From the NCBI GenBank assembly GCA_050246595.1, contig JBFWVT010000006.1:62001-126000 (forward strand): a DNA stretch of 64,000 bases. Reading direction: 5' to 3'. This DNA is from DATARH01 sp050246595. GTDB taxonomy: Bacteria > Pseudomonadota > Alphaproteobacteria > ATCC43930 > CGMCC-115725. Position 1 is the stretch's first letter. Each line of letters begins with the position of its first letter. A program made the position numbers and the translations under genes. The notes beneath the pieces were generated by a model, which saw nothing but the letters and a program-made list of their open reading frames with translations, did not search any database and had not been told where the DNA came from. Below, piece after piece: positions 8,099 to 16,503 of this stretch.

Positions 8099-9195
8099 GC
8101 CTGAAGGTCGTCCGAACCCTGTTCTGGATCGGCCTCTCTCTGCTCGTCGTTATCGTCCTCGGCCTCGTTCAGAGCATCCTGATGCCGTTCGTGGTCGGTT
8201 TTGCGATCGCCTATGTCCTAGCGCCCGCCGTCGCCCGCCTGGAGCGGTGGGGAATACGCCGCACCCTGGCGAGTCTTGTTGTTCTGATCCTGTTCCTGCT
8301 CGGCCTGTCGCTGATCCTGGTCATTCTGGTGCCGCTGATCCAGGGGCAGGTCATTCAGCTGATCGCGAGCATCCCCGCCCTGGTCGGCTGGCTGCAAAAC
8401 CAGTTGGCGCATCTGGTCGAGCTGCTGGAGCAGCGCCTGCCGGCCGAGGATGTGGCGCGCCTGCGCGACATGCTCGGCGCCAAGATGGCCGAGGCCCTGA
8501 CCTGGCTTGCCCTGCTGCTGCAAAGCCTGATCACCAGCAGCCTTGCGATCCTCAACATCCTCTCGCTGGTGATCGTGACTCCGATCGTCACGTTCTTCCT
8601 GTTGCGCGATTGGGAACGGATGGTTGCGGTGATCGATTCGTACCTGCCGCGACAATCGCTCGAAACCGTGCGCGGACAGGCGCGGCTGGTCAGCGACACG
8701 CTGGTCGGATATTTTCACGGGCAGGCGCTGATCTGCCTGATCCTGGCCGTCTACTACGCCGGCGCGCTCAGCATTGTCGGGCTGCACTCGGCGCTGGCGA
8801 TCGGCGTGCTGGTCGGCGTGCTTGCGATCATCCCGATCCTCGGCGTCGCCACCGGCTTCATCCTCGCGCTCAGCATCGCCGCGTCGCAATACGGCACCTG
8901 GACCGCCGTGATCCAGGTATGCGCGATCTTTGCGGCGGGGCAACTGTGCGAGGCGAATATCCTGGCCCCGAAGCTGCTTGGCGACCGGGTGCATCTGCAT
9001 CCGGTCTGGGTCATTTTCGCGCTGTTTGCCGGCGGCACGCTGTTCGGCTTTATCGGCGTCCTGCTGGCCGTGCCGGCGGCGGCGGTAATTGGCGTGCTGG
9101 CGCGTTTCGCGCTGGCGCGGTATTGTCAGAGCACGCTCTATAACGGCGCGCCGCCCGAAACCGAGCCCGCCGCCAACGTCACGCGCCTGCGATGA
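8095..9195 (+). CDS. AI-2E family permease (PerM-like)
   Basis: Polytopic inner-membrane protein of 366 residues, in the family once named for AI-2 export and including Na+/H+ antiporter-like members. The layout is typical: N-terminal membrane pairs (SLLVVIVLGLVQSILMPF), a long amphipathic segment (about 95-150), then C-terminal helices with PIVTFFLLRDWERM and an NILAPKLLGDRVHLHP motif near residue 290. The GTG start at 8095 overlaps the upstream TGA in a 4-bp GTGA junction, indicating translational coupling. The C-terminus overlaps hdaA by an ATGA junction. The transported substrate cannot be inferred. Confidence 0.88.
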   Translation: MSLKVVRTLFWIGLSLLVVIVLGLVQSILMPFVVGFAIAYVLAPAVARLERWGIRRTLASLVVLILFLLGLSLILVILVPLIQGQVIQLIASIPALVGWLQNQLAHLVELLEQRLPAEDVARLRDMLGAKMAEALTWLALLLQSLITSSLAILNILSLVIVTPIVTFFLLRDWERMVAVIDSYLPRQSLETVRGQARLVSDTLVGYFHGQALICLILAVYYAGALSIVGLHSALAIGVLVGVLAIIPILGVATGFILALSIAASQYGTWTAVIQVCAIFAAGQLCEANILAPKLLGDRVHLHPVWVIFALFAGGTLFGFIGVLLAVPAAAVIGVLARFALARYCQSTLYNGAPPETEPAANVTRLR

Positions 9196-9866
9196 CCCAG
9201 CTCGCGATCGATCTGCCGTTCCAGCCGGCGCTCGGAGCGGCCGATTTTCTCGTATCCGAGTGCAACCGTGCGGCTTTCGCGTGGATCGAGGGGTGGCCCG
9301 ACTGGCCGGGCCGGACGCTCGCGCTGTACGGGCCGGCGCAGTGCGGCAAGAGCCATCTGGCGCGGCTCTGGAGCGCCCGCGGCGGCGGAAGGCTGGTGCC
9401 GGGCGCGGCATTGGACGCGCTGCACCCGTCCGAACTGGCCGCTTTGCCTTGCCTCGCGATCGACGAGGCCGATGCGGCCCCCGAGCGGGCCCTGCTGCAT
9501 CTCCATAATTGCTGCCGCGAAGCCGGCTCGGGTCTGCTGATCGCCGCGCGCGAGCCGCCGTCCCGCTGGCCGATCGCGCTGCCCGATCTCGCCTCGCGGC
9601 TGCGGGCCATGCCGGTCGTCGGCATAACCCGGCCGGATGACGCGCTGCTGGCCGGTCTTCTGGTCAAGCATTTCGCCGATCGGCAGGTCCGCGTCGCGCC
9701 TTCCGTGATCGGCTTCGCGGTGAACCGGATCGAACGCTCGTTCGCGGCGGTGGCGGCGCTTGTCGAGGCGCTGGACCGGGCCGCTCTCGGCGCCGGCCGT
9801 CCGATCGGGATCGCGCTGGTGCGCCGCGTGCTCGCCGAGATTGACGCTCGGCCGGAAGGCACTTAG
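9192..9866 (+). CDS. hdaA: DnaA-like regulatory protein HdaA
   Basis: Member of the DnaA-homologous Hda family, which works with the beta clamp to convert DnaA-ATP to DnaA-ADP after initiation. The 224-residue product has an N-terminal QLAIDLPFQPALGAADFLVS segment whose QLxIDL pattern resembles a clamp-binding motif. A P-loop-like GPAQCGKSHLARLW sits at about residues 51-64 and a Walker B LAIDEADAA at about 92-100. It lacks the DNA-binding domain IV of true DnaA. It ends the DUF2066 operon with a 4-bp overlap (ATGA), its conserved location in alphaproteobacteria. Convergent with the SixA-like gene 11 bp away. Confidence 0.88.
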   Translation: MTQLAIDLPFQPALGAADFLVSECNRAAFAWIEGWPDWPGRTLALYGPAQCGKSHLARLWSARGGGRLVPGAALDALHPSELAALPCLAIDEADAAPERALLHLHNCCREAGSGLLIAAREPPSRWPIALPDLASRLRAMPVVGITRPDDALLAGLLVKHFADRQVRVAPSVIGFAVNRIERSFAAVAALVEALDRAALGAGRPIGIALVRRVLAEIDARPEGT

Positions 9867-9877
9867 CCGGGGAACGC

Positions 9878-10399
9878 TCAGCCGGAAGCGCGCAGCGACT
9901 TCGGCGTGACGTAATCGCGCAGCGCGTGCCGCGACCGGCCGATGCCGGTCCAACCCGTCTCGATCGCGAAACTGGCGCGCGTCGCGGTCGGGAACCTGCC
10001 CTCAACCAGCGCCGGGTAGAACGGCGAGTCCGCGGCGGCAAGTTCCAGCGCCAGCTCGTGCAGCCCAGGGTTGTGGCCGATCAGCATCGCCTCCCGCACG
10101 GCCTCGTCGAGCCGGCGCAGCCGCCGGATCAGCTCCGGCAGAGCGGCCAGATACAGCCCGTCCTCGAAGATGACCGGAGGCGGCGCGGTAAACCCGGCCA
10201 GAACGAGCGACGCGGTCTCGCGGGTCCGCAGCGCCGTCGAGCACAGCACGAGATCGACCGCGCCGAGCGCCGCCGGCAGGCTGGCCGCGACGAGCCGGGC
10301 ATCGTCCCGCCCCGGCCGGCTCAGCGGACGCAGGCGATCCTTCGTCCCGTCATCCTCCGGAGCGGATCTGGCATGACGCAGCAGATGCAGAACGCGCAT
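9878..10399 (-). CDS. SixA-like histidine phosphatase
   Basis: Short phosphoglycerate-mutase-superfamily protein of 173 residues. The N-terminal LLRHARSAP carries the catalytic RHG-type motif (as RHA) and the second catalytic histidine lies in MLIGHNPGLHELA. A central ELIRR helix and the KDRLRPLSRPGRDDA segment are typical of SixA/YcaO-neighbour phosphatases acting on phosphohistidine or small phosphate esters. Start ATG 10399 gives the expected N-terminus MRVLHLLRHA. The next gene, a 2-hydroxyacid dehydrogenase, ends 32 bp upstream on the same strand. The physiological substrate is unknown. Confidence 0.82.
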   Translation of the reverse strand: MRVLHLLRHARSAPEDDGTKDRLRPLSRPGRDDARLVAASLPAALGAVDLVLCSTALRTRETASLVLAGFTAPPPVIFEDGLYLAALPELIRRLRRLDEAVREAMLIGHNPGLHELALELAAADSPFYPALVEGRFPTATRASFAIETGWTGIGRSRHALRDYVTPKSLRASG

Positions 10400-10431
10400 C
10401 GGCGCTCCCCGATCGTGACCGACAACACAGG

Positions 10432-11439
10432 CTAAAACATCTCCGGCCTGATGACGTTCTGCGGCCGGTTGGTCAGCAGCGCGGCGCGCATCGTCTCGGC
10501 CGATTTGCGTCGCGTATCCTCCCACGAATGCGGCGTCAGCCACGCCGAATGCGGCGTGACTACGAGCCGGCCTTCGAGCCACTCCTCGCGGGCGCGGTAG
10601 GCGCGCAGCAATTCGGGGATCGGCTCGACCGGCGGCTCGACCGGCAGCACATCGAGCCCGGCCCCGGCGATATGGCCGTCGCGCAACAACTCGCACAGCG
10701 CGTCGAGCTCGAGGATCGGGCCGCGCGCATCGTTGACGACGACCGCTCCCTTCGGCAGCAGCGCCAGTTGCTCGCGGCCGAGCATGCCGCGCGTCTCCGG
10801 GGTCAGCGGCGCGTGGATAGACAGCGTGTTGGTCCGGCGCAGCAGGTCTTCCAATGTCGCAGCCCGCTCGATGCCGAGCGCCAGCTCGACCCCGTTGGGC
10901 AGGTAGGGATCATAGAATACGACTTGGAAGTTGAACGCCTTGGCGCGCAGCGCGACCGCCGTACCGATCCGGCCCAGCCCGATAATGCCGAAAGTCTGCG
11001 TGCCGAGCCGCTCGATCAGCGGGTGCTGAAACGAGCGGAACGGCGCCGGCGGGTTTTTGCGCTGCAATTCATGGTGCAGCAGGATGCCGCGCCGCAGGGT
11101 CAGGGCCAGCGCGATCGCATGGTCGGCGACCTCGGTCGTGCCGTAATCGGGCACGTTGCAGATCAGGATGTTGCGCGAAGCCGCCGCCGGCCGGTCGAGC
11201 TTGTCGTAGCCGACCCCCATGCGCACGATCGCGCGCAGCCGCGGAAACCGCGCCAGATCGGCGCCGGCGACCGGAAATCCGAGGATCATCAACCCGTCGG
11301 CCTCCGCGCAATCGGCGTCGGACAGCTCGGACAGCGAGGCCGCGTCGCGCTTCACGATCCGCAATTCGGGGCCGAACACCTCGCGTTCGAGATCGTCCGG
11401 CTGCTGGCGGGCCTCGGGGTACAGGACGGTAACAGGCAT
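10432..11439 (-). CDS. D-2-hydroxyacid dehydrogenase (CtBP-like)
   Basis: NAD-dependent oxidoreductase of 335 residues interconverting 2-hydroxy and 2-keto acids. The Rossmann motif GIIGLGRIGTAVALRAKAF is at about residues 151-169 and is followed by the acidic VVFYDPY. The catalytic triad is visible as Arg in NDARG, Glu in VEPPVEP and His in VVTPHSAW. The RMGVGYDKLD block and long insert before the C-terminus resemble C-terminal-binding-protein and phosphoglycerate-dehydrogenase relatives. The exact substrate is unknown. Precedes the SixA-like gene. Confidence 0.87.
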   Translation of the reverse strand: MPVTVLYPEARQQPDDLEREVFGPELRIVKRDAASLSELSDADCAEADGLMILGFPVAGADLARFPRLRAIVRMGVGYDKLDRPAAASRNILICNVPDYGTTEVADHAIALALTLRRGILLHHELQRKNPPAPFRSFQHPLIERLGTQTFGIIGLGRIGTAVALRAKAFNFQVVFYDPYLPNGVELALGIERAATLEDLLRRTNTLSIHAPLTPETRGMLGREQLALLPKGAVVVNDARGPILELDALCELLRDGHIAGAGLDVLPVEPPVEPIPELLRAYRAREEWLEGRLVVTPHSAWLTPHSWEDTRRKSAETMRAALLTNRPQNVIRPEMF

Positions 11440-11486
11440 TAAGATTCCCTCTTACATGCTCGATCAGGGAAGCTCGCGCTGAAAAA

Positions 11487-11741
11487 TTACGGCCGCCGCG
11501 TTGGCGGCAGGATTTCCGGGGCGAGGATTTGCTCGATCAGATGGGCGCGGCCGATATCGTCCAGATGGGCGCGCTTCTGATCGGGGGTCAGGCGGGTGCC
11601 GATGCCCTGTGTCATCAGTTGCACCAGCGAGCGGTCGCTGAGTCCGAGCCAATAGCCGCGCCGGATCAGTCTGTCGTCGCCGTCGCGGGCGAACGGGTCT
11701 TCTTCGGTTCCGTCGAGCGGGGGACGGTAGAACCGGCTCAT
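11487..11741 (-). CDS. Short conserved-looking hypothetical protein
   Basis: Not recognised. The 84-residue product is acidic/basic mixed and soluble, with the segment RGYWLGLSDRSLVQLMTQGIGTRLTPDQKRAHLDDIGRAH predicted mainly helical. There is no signal peptide or Cys. The start at 11741 is favoured by AGGGAG six bases upstream; another ATG lies six bases earlier. It sits between the 2-hydroxyacid dehydrogenase (same strand, 47 bp) and the divergent MFS transporter. Codon use matches neighbours, so it is likely a real native gene. Confidence 0.55.
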   Translation of the reverse strand: MSRFYRPPLDGTEEDPFARDGDDRLIRRGYWLGLSDRSLVQLMTQGIGTRLTPDQKRAHLDDIGRAHLIEQILAPEILPPTRRP

Positions 11742-11830
11742 CGGCATCTCCCTGCAACGATTGCGGCACAATACACCGTGGCAGAATTGGCCGTTGCGCC
11801 ATTTTGAGGCAAGCCGGCACTTTGCCGGCG

Positions 11831-13156
11831 ATGAGCATTCCCGGCGCGCCCGCCCCGAACCCGGAAACGCGCGCGAATTCCGATACGCGAGCAGCCTGGC
11901 TGATGCTGGGCGGCGCGTTTGCCGCGTTCACGATCAGCGCCGCGCTGATGCACGCCTATCCGGTCTATCTTGTCGCATTCATCGAGGATTTCGGCTGGAG
12001 CCGGGCCGAGACATCGATCGCCTATTCGGTCTCGCAACTGATCGGCGGGATCAGCGCGCCGCTGGTCGGCATGCTGGTCGATCGGCTCGGTCCGCGGCGA
12101 TTGCTGCTGATCGGCAGCGTGCTGCTGGGCATCGGGCTGTGCGCCAGCGCCTTTGTGACGGCGCTGTGGCAGATCGTGCTGCTGTACGGGGTTGTGATGA
12201 CGTTCGGGGCCAACTGTCTCGGGCTGGTGGCGTTCGTGCCGCTGCTGTCGCGCCATTTCGTGCGCCGCCGCGGGATGGCGATCTCGATCGTGCAGTCGGC
12301 CAACGGCATCGCGCGCGGGATTTCCGCCCCGGCGATACAGTGGTCGATCTCGCTGATCGGCTGGCGCCCGACCTATCTGGTGCAGGCCGCGGTGATGGCG
12401 GCGGTCGTGCTGCCGCTGGCCGCGTTGTTTCGGCGCGCCGATCCGGGCGGCAAGCAGGCGGAACCGCATCCGGCAACCGAGGCGCCAGCCGCCGTATCGC
12501 CCTCTCCGGCCCGCGCCGGCTGGAGCCTCGGCGAGGCGATACGCACGCCGCATTTCTGGCTGCTGTTCTCGGTCTATATGTGCACCGGCCTCGGCAGTTT
12601 TTTCGTGTCGCTGCACCAGCTCGCCTTTGCGGTCGATATCGGTTTCGACAAGCTGTACGCCGCCCAGGTGCTCGGGATCGGCGCCTTTCTCGCGGTGCCC
12701 GGCATCGTCGTCACCGGCACCCTGTCGGACTATCTCGGCCGCGAGATCTCGGCGATCCTGGCCTACGGCATCTCGATCCTCGGTGTTGTCTGCGCCCTGT
12801 TCATCACCAGCCCCGACCAACACCTGCTGTTGTGGCTGCACGCCTGTTTTTTCGGTCTGACCTGGGGCGCGCGCGGCCCGGCGATCACCGCCAAGACCGC
12901 CGATCTGTTCCCCGGGCCGCGGCTCGGCACGATCCTCGGCGTCATCACGATCGGCAGCGGTCTCGGCGCGGCGATCGGCTCGTGGGGAGCGGGCTGGGTC
13001 TACGATCTGACCGGCAGCTACCGCGTCGCGTTCATGCTGTCGATCGCCTCCTATGTCTGCGGCACGGCCGCGTTCTGGGCGCTGCGCCGGCCCCCGGTGC
13101 GTCGGCGCCGGCTACCCGACCCGCTCGTGCGGCTGGGCGGCGGGCAGGACGGGTAA
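11831..13156 (+). CDS. MFS transporter
   Basis: Twelve-helix major facilitator superfamily permease of 441 residues in two six-helix halves joined by a hydrophilic Pro/Ala-rich loop (about residues 195-230). The family loop 2-3 motif appears as GMLVDRLGPRRLL, and RHFVRRRGMAISI follows helix 4. Overall pattern (FGWSRAETSIAYSV, GRWGARGPAITAKT-type region) suggests the monocarboxylate/oxalate-formate subgroup. Start ATG 11831 is preceded by a GGC-rich leader without a strong Shine-Dalgarno. The last 45 bp overlap the convergent histidine kinase gene. Substrate unknown, probably a small organic acid. Confidence 0.88.
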   Translation: MSIPGAPAPNPETRANSDTRAAWLMLGGAFAAFTISAALMHAYPVYLVAFIEDFGWSRAETSIAYSVSQLIGGISAPLVGMLVDRLGPRRLLLIGSVLLGIGLCASAFVTALWQIVLLYGVVMTFGANCLGLVAFVPLLSRHFVRRRGMAISIVQSANGIARGISAPAIQWSISLIGWRPTYLVQAAVMAAVVLPLAALFRRADPGGKQAEPHPATEAPAAVSPSPARAGWSLGEAIRTPHFWLLFSVYMCTGLGSFFVSLHQLAFAVDIGFDKLYAAQVLGIGAFLAVPGIVVTGTLSDYLGREISAILAYGISILGVVCALFITSPDQHLLLWLHACFFGLTWGARGPAITAKTADLFPGPRLGTILGVITIGSGLGAAIGSWGAGWVYDLTGSYRVAFMLSIASYVCGTAAFWALRRPPVRRRRLPDPLVRLGGGQDG

Positions 13157-14623
13157 CAGACCGGGTTCGCCGCCGTCGAGAGCGGGGGAAGCGAACGGCG
13201 CGGCGCGGGCCGGGCGTCGCGGCAGGGTGATGCATACCGCCGTGCCGCGTCCGGGGCTGCTGTCGATCGCCAGCGTCCCGCGATGCGCCTCGACAAGGCC
13301 TTTGGCGATCGGCAGACCAAGGCCGGTGCCGCCATAGGTTCGCGCCGTCACGGAACTCGCCTGGTTGAACGGTTGCAGGGCGCGGGCGGTTTCGTCCGGG
13401 TTCATGCCGATCCCGTAATCCTTCACCTCGATCGCGACCGCCCCGTCCGGGGCCTCGCGGGCGCAGATCTCGACCCGACCGCCCTCGTGCGAGAACTTTA
13501 TCGCGTTCGACAGCAGGTTGAGCAGGATCTGCTTGAGGGCGCGTTCGTCGCCGATCAGCAGCAGATCGCCGTCGGGCAGTTCGGCGACGAGGTCCAGCTT
13601 GCGGGCCTGCGTCCGTTCCCGGACGAGGCGCACGGCCTCCTCGACGAGCCGGCGCACCCTGACCGCCTCGTGCGCCAACTGGAGCATCCCGGCCTCGATC
13701 TTCGACATATCGAGCACGTCGTTGATGATCGACAGCAACAGCAGCCCGCTGGCGTGTATGTCCCTGATATATTCGAGCTGCCGCGGATCGGTTATCGGAC
13801 CCAGCAGCCCGTGCGCGATCGCCTCCGAAAAGCCGATAATCGCGTTGAGCGGCGTCCGCAGCTCGTGGCTCATATTGGCAAGAAAATCGCTCTTGGCGCG
13901 GTTCGCCAGCTCGGCTTGCAGCCGGGCGCGCTCCATTTCCGCTTCGGCTCGCTTGTGCGCGGTAATGTCCGAATAAAGCGTCACGACCGCCCCGCCGGGC
14001 ATCGCGCGGCGGCAGATCTGCAAAACCGAGCCGTTCGCGGTCATGCGTTCGAAGACGGTCGGGACGCCGCGATAAAACGCGTCGAAGCGCTCCCTGGCTT
14101 CGCGCTCCGGATCGGCGACCGGACCGAAATCGCCGCGCCGCGCCTGGTGCAGCAGGACATCGTGCAGCGTTGCGTTTTCCAGCGGGCCGGGAAATTTCAC
14201 CAGCGAGGCGAGACGGGCGTTCCAGGCGACCAGCCGCCCGTCCCGGTCGAAAACGCTGAGCCCCTCCCCCATGTTTTCGAGCGTGCTCTGCAACAGCGCC
14301 TTTTGTGCCTCGAGCTGTTGCTCGTTGCGGCGAAGCTTGGCGACGGTACGCTTCTGCCGGCGCAGAAAGACCAGCATCAGACAGCCGAAACCCGCCGTGG
14401 TAACGGCCAGGACAAGATCGCCCCAGGGGTTCGGCGGGACCCGAAAGCCGCTTGCCCCCCAGGCGATCAGCAACAGCGCGAAGGCGATCCCCGCCCCCAT
14501 CCGCCACAGCAACGGCCAACCCCCCCGCACCTCGTCGGCGACTGTCGCATCGGGACGGGCCGAGAGAGGGGCTGTGCGTGCGAAGGCCGCCCAGGACGGC
14601 CATCCGCCCACCCGAAACAGCAT
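13112..14623 (-). CDS. PAS-domain sensor histidine kinase
   Basis: Membrane-bound sensor of 503 residues. Two hydrophobic helices (about 43-60 and 68-87) are followed by a coiled coil (about 90-115), a PAS-type domain (about 112-222), then HisKA with the phospho-acceptor His253 in MSHELRTPLN. The HATPase domain has the N box (LLNLLSNAIKFS), G1 (DYGIGM) and G2 (GGTGLGLPI). With no receiver attached, it needs a separate partner; the odd receiver at 15920 is nearby but lacks its Asp. It overlaps the convergent MFS gene by 45 bp, so its C-terminal tail after CITLPRR is probably unconstrained. Stimulus unknown. Confidence 0.9.
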   Translation of the reverse strand: MLFRVGGWPSWAAFARTAPLSARPDATVADEVRGGWPLLWRMGAGIAFALLLIAWGASGFRVPPNPWGDLVLAVTTAGFGCLMLVFLRRQKRTVAKLRRNEQQLEAQKALLQSTLENMGEGLSVFDRDGRLVAWNARLASLVKFPGPLENATLHDVLLHQARRGDFGPVADPEREARERFDAFYRGVPTVFERMTANGSVLQICRRAMPGGAVVTLYSDITAHKRAEAEMERARLQAELANRAKSDFLANMSHELRTPLNAIIGFSEAIAHGLLGPITDPRQLEYIRDIHASGLLLLSIINDVLDMSKIEAGMLQLAHEAVRVRRLVEEAVRLVRERTQARKLDLVAELPDGDLLLIGDERALKQILLNLLSNAIKFSHEGGRVEICAREAPDGAVAIEVKDYGIGMNPDETARALQPFNQASSVTARTYGGTGLGLPIAKGLVEAHRGTLAIDSSPGRGTAVCITLPRRPARAAPFASPALDGGEPGLLPVLPAAQPHERVG

Positions 14624-14669
14624 CGCTTTGATCCTCCCGTCCCGGCTGTCACCTATGCGGCGTCACGTC

Positions 14670-14684
14670 TTAATTTTTAGTTTA
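14670..14684. promoter_or_regulatory. Possible CtrA-like box
   Basis: TTAA, seven bases, then TTTA lies in the AT-rich gap between the divergent kinase and amidohydrolase genes. It differs in one position from the CtrA consensus TTAA-N7-TTAA. A single short match in an AT-rich patch can be chance. Confidence 0.2.
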
Positions 14685-14805
14685 GAATAATCGACGGTTG
14701 AAGCCGGGACGCTCGACGGGCGCGATGTCACGCGGTTCCGGTTGCCTTCGCCCCGGACACTCGCATATTTCGGGCATCACGCTGTCCCACGGGAGGTCGG
14801 AGGCC

Positions 14806-15645
14806 ATGCTGACGATAGACGCGCAGGTGCATGCCTACGAACGCGACCGCCCGGCACGTCCCTGGCTCGCCGCGCTGCACGGCCCGGCCGAGATCACCGG
14901 CGATCAAATGGTGGCGACGATGGACGCGGTCCGGGTCGACGGTGCGGTTCTGGTGTCGGCGTTTACGATGTACGGCTACGACGCGAGCTACGCTCTCGAG
15001 GTTTATGCGAGGCATCCGCGGCGGTTCGGGCTGGTCAAGCCGGTCGATCCGGGCGACCCGGCGGTGGCCGAAACGATCGCCGAATGGGCCGCGACCAGCG
15101 GCGCGATCGGGGTCCGGCTGATGCTGAACCGGATGGCGTCGGACGATCCGGAGGATGCCGGGGCCAACCTTGTGCTGGCTTCCGCCGCTGCGCACGGCAT
15201 GCCGGTCAATCTGTTGTGCGCGGGACGGCTCGACCAGGCGGCCGGGCTGGCCAGACGGCACCCGAACACGCGGCTGGTGATCGACCATCTCGGGCTGCGC
15301 CAGCCGTTCGAGCCGCCGGCGCCGCCCGAGTGCTGGGCTGATCTGCCGAGGGTGCTGGCGCTGGCGCAATACGACAATGTCGTGATCAAGATCACCGGCG
15401 CCTGCACATTGTCGCATGAGAGCTTTCCGCATCACGACATCTGGGACCCGCTCAGCCGCATTTTTGACGCGTTCGGTCTCGAACGCTGCCTGTGGGGCAC
15501 CGACTGGACCCGCGCCGTCGCGCTGCTGTCCTATGAACAGGGGGTCGAGGCGTTCCGCGTCACCGACCGTCTGTCGGACAGCGACCGCGCCATGCTGATG
15601 GGCGAGGCGCTGACCCGCGTCTACAACTGGGCCCCGAAACCCTGA
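14806..15645 (+). CDS. Amidohydrolase family protein (Amidohydro_2)
   Basis: TIM-barrel hydrolase of 279 residues related to 2-pyrone-4,6-dicarboxylate hydrolase and similar lactonases or decarboxylases. Seen are the N-terminal LTIDAQVHAYERD strand, where the usual HxH pair is QVH, the mid-barrel VIDHLGLRQPF (about 160-170) and the C-terminal CLWGTDWTRA block (about 222-231) with the conserved Asp. The start ATG 14806 has GGAGG upstream. It is related to the protein at 61236 but clearly distinct. It lies divergent from the PAS kinase. Likely acts on an aromatic-ring-cleavage product or lactone, but the substrate cannot be read from sequence. Confidence 0.82.
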   Translation: MLTIDAQVHAYERDRPARPWLAALHGPAEITGDQMVATMDAVRVDGAVLVSAFTMYGYDASYALEVYARHPRRFGLVKPVDPGDPAVAETIAEWAATSGAIGVRLMLNRMASDDPEDAGANLVLASAAAHGMPVNLLCAGRLDQAAGLARRHPNTRLVIDHLGLRQPFEPPAPPECWADLPRVLALAQYDNVVIKITGACTLSHESFPHHDIWDPLSRIFDAFGLERCLWGTDWTRAVALLSYEQGVEAFRVTDRLSDSDRAMLMGEALTRVYNWAPKP

Positions 15646-15919
15646 GCAACGGTTTCCTCCGGCGCCGCGAGCCGAACGACCGGGTTTTGCGGAGCGCTGC
15701 TCCGCAGGTGCGCCTCGCAAGCCAAATCGCATCCCCGTCGGCTGAAGACCCATGGGACGGCGGTTTGCAAGCCTTTTCGGGCCAGGCTCTCAGGACAAGC
15801 CGGCGCGTTGCGAAGGAGGCACGCTGCCGATCCAGCCGGATCAGGACATTATCATGGCGCGGCCACAGCCATGATCGAAACGGATGCCCCACCGTGCTGT
15901 TTTCCTATGCAGAGGCACG

Positions 15920-16327
15920 ATGAGGATGGAGATGAAGAACGTTGCGTCGCCCGCGCTGCTGAAGGGGGCTCGGGTCCTGATCGTCGAGGACGAAGTGCTC
16001 GTCGCGAACTACCTCGAAGAACTTCTCGGTATGGAGGGTTGCATCGTGCTTGGCCCGGCGGTGCGGGTGCGCGAGGCGCTGTCGATGATCGAGTGCGAGC
16101 GGCCGGAAGTCGCGGTGCTCAACCTGACCCTGCGCGGCGAGCGGACGACCGCGGTCGCGCGGGCCTTGACCGCCCGGCGGGTGCCGTTTGTGGTCACGAC
16201 CGGATACGGCGCCGAGTATGTCCCCGACGAGGAGGTGCTGCAACAGGCGCCGCGTCTGGGCAAACCCTTTCGCTCCCGCCGGCTGTTGCGGATGCTCGCC
16301 GACACGCTCGCCGGCGCGGAGCATTAA
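15920..16327 (+). CDS. Response-regulator receiver domain lacking phospho-acceptor Asp
   Basis: Stand-alone receiver of 135 residues. The acidic pocket (VEDE, about 22-25), the conserved Thr (VVTTGYG, about 92-98) and Lys (RLGKPF, near residue 119) are all present. At the phosphorylation site the usual Asp is Asn68 (AVLNLTLRGE; codon AAC at 16121-16123). The gene otherwise resembles single-domain receivers that read DVNLRGE at this point. It is therefore probably regulated by binding rather than by phosphorylation, or mimics one state. The start at 15920 follows AGAGG. A histidine kinase lies 1.3 kb upstream on the other strand. A hairpin terminator follows about 150 bp downstream. Confidence 0.8.
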   Translation: MRMEMKNVASPALLKGARVLIVEDEVLVANYLEELLGMEGCIVLGPAVRVREALSMIECERPEVAVLNLTLRGERTTAVARALTARRVPFVVTTGYGAEYVPDEEVLQQAPRLGKPFRSRRLLRMLADTLAGAEH

Positions 16328-16473
16328 GGAACGAGCGGCTTTCGCGCTGTCGGATTATTTTACAACCGCTGTTTAACGATCGAGGGTTGCGACAGCCGAT
16401 CGGCGGGCGTGCCGATCGTCGCGTATGGCGGGCAACATCGGCTCCGCATTGAGCCTGATCCCGCTTAGAGAGG

Positions 16474-16501
16474 ATCGGCGGCCCGCGAGCCGCCGATTTT
16501 T
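16474..16501 (+). terminator. Rho-independent terminator
   Basis: Nine-base stem ATCGGCGGC (16474-16482) pairs with GCCGCCGAT (16489-16497) around the loop CCGCGA and is followed by five T residues. It is oriented to stop transcripts from the receiver gene before they enter the convergent monooxygenase gene, whose stop codon begins at 16504. Confidence 0.75.
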
Positions 16502-16503
16502 CA

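Noticed and set aside
15646..15919. ORF of about 78 codons upstream of the receiver gene
   Set aside because: Composition is noise-like; only a 7-bp hairpin (15689-15705) is seen there, without a T-run.
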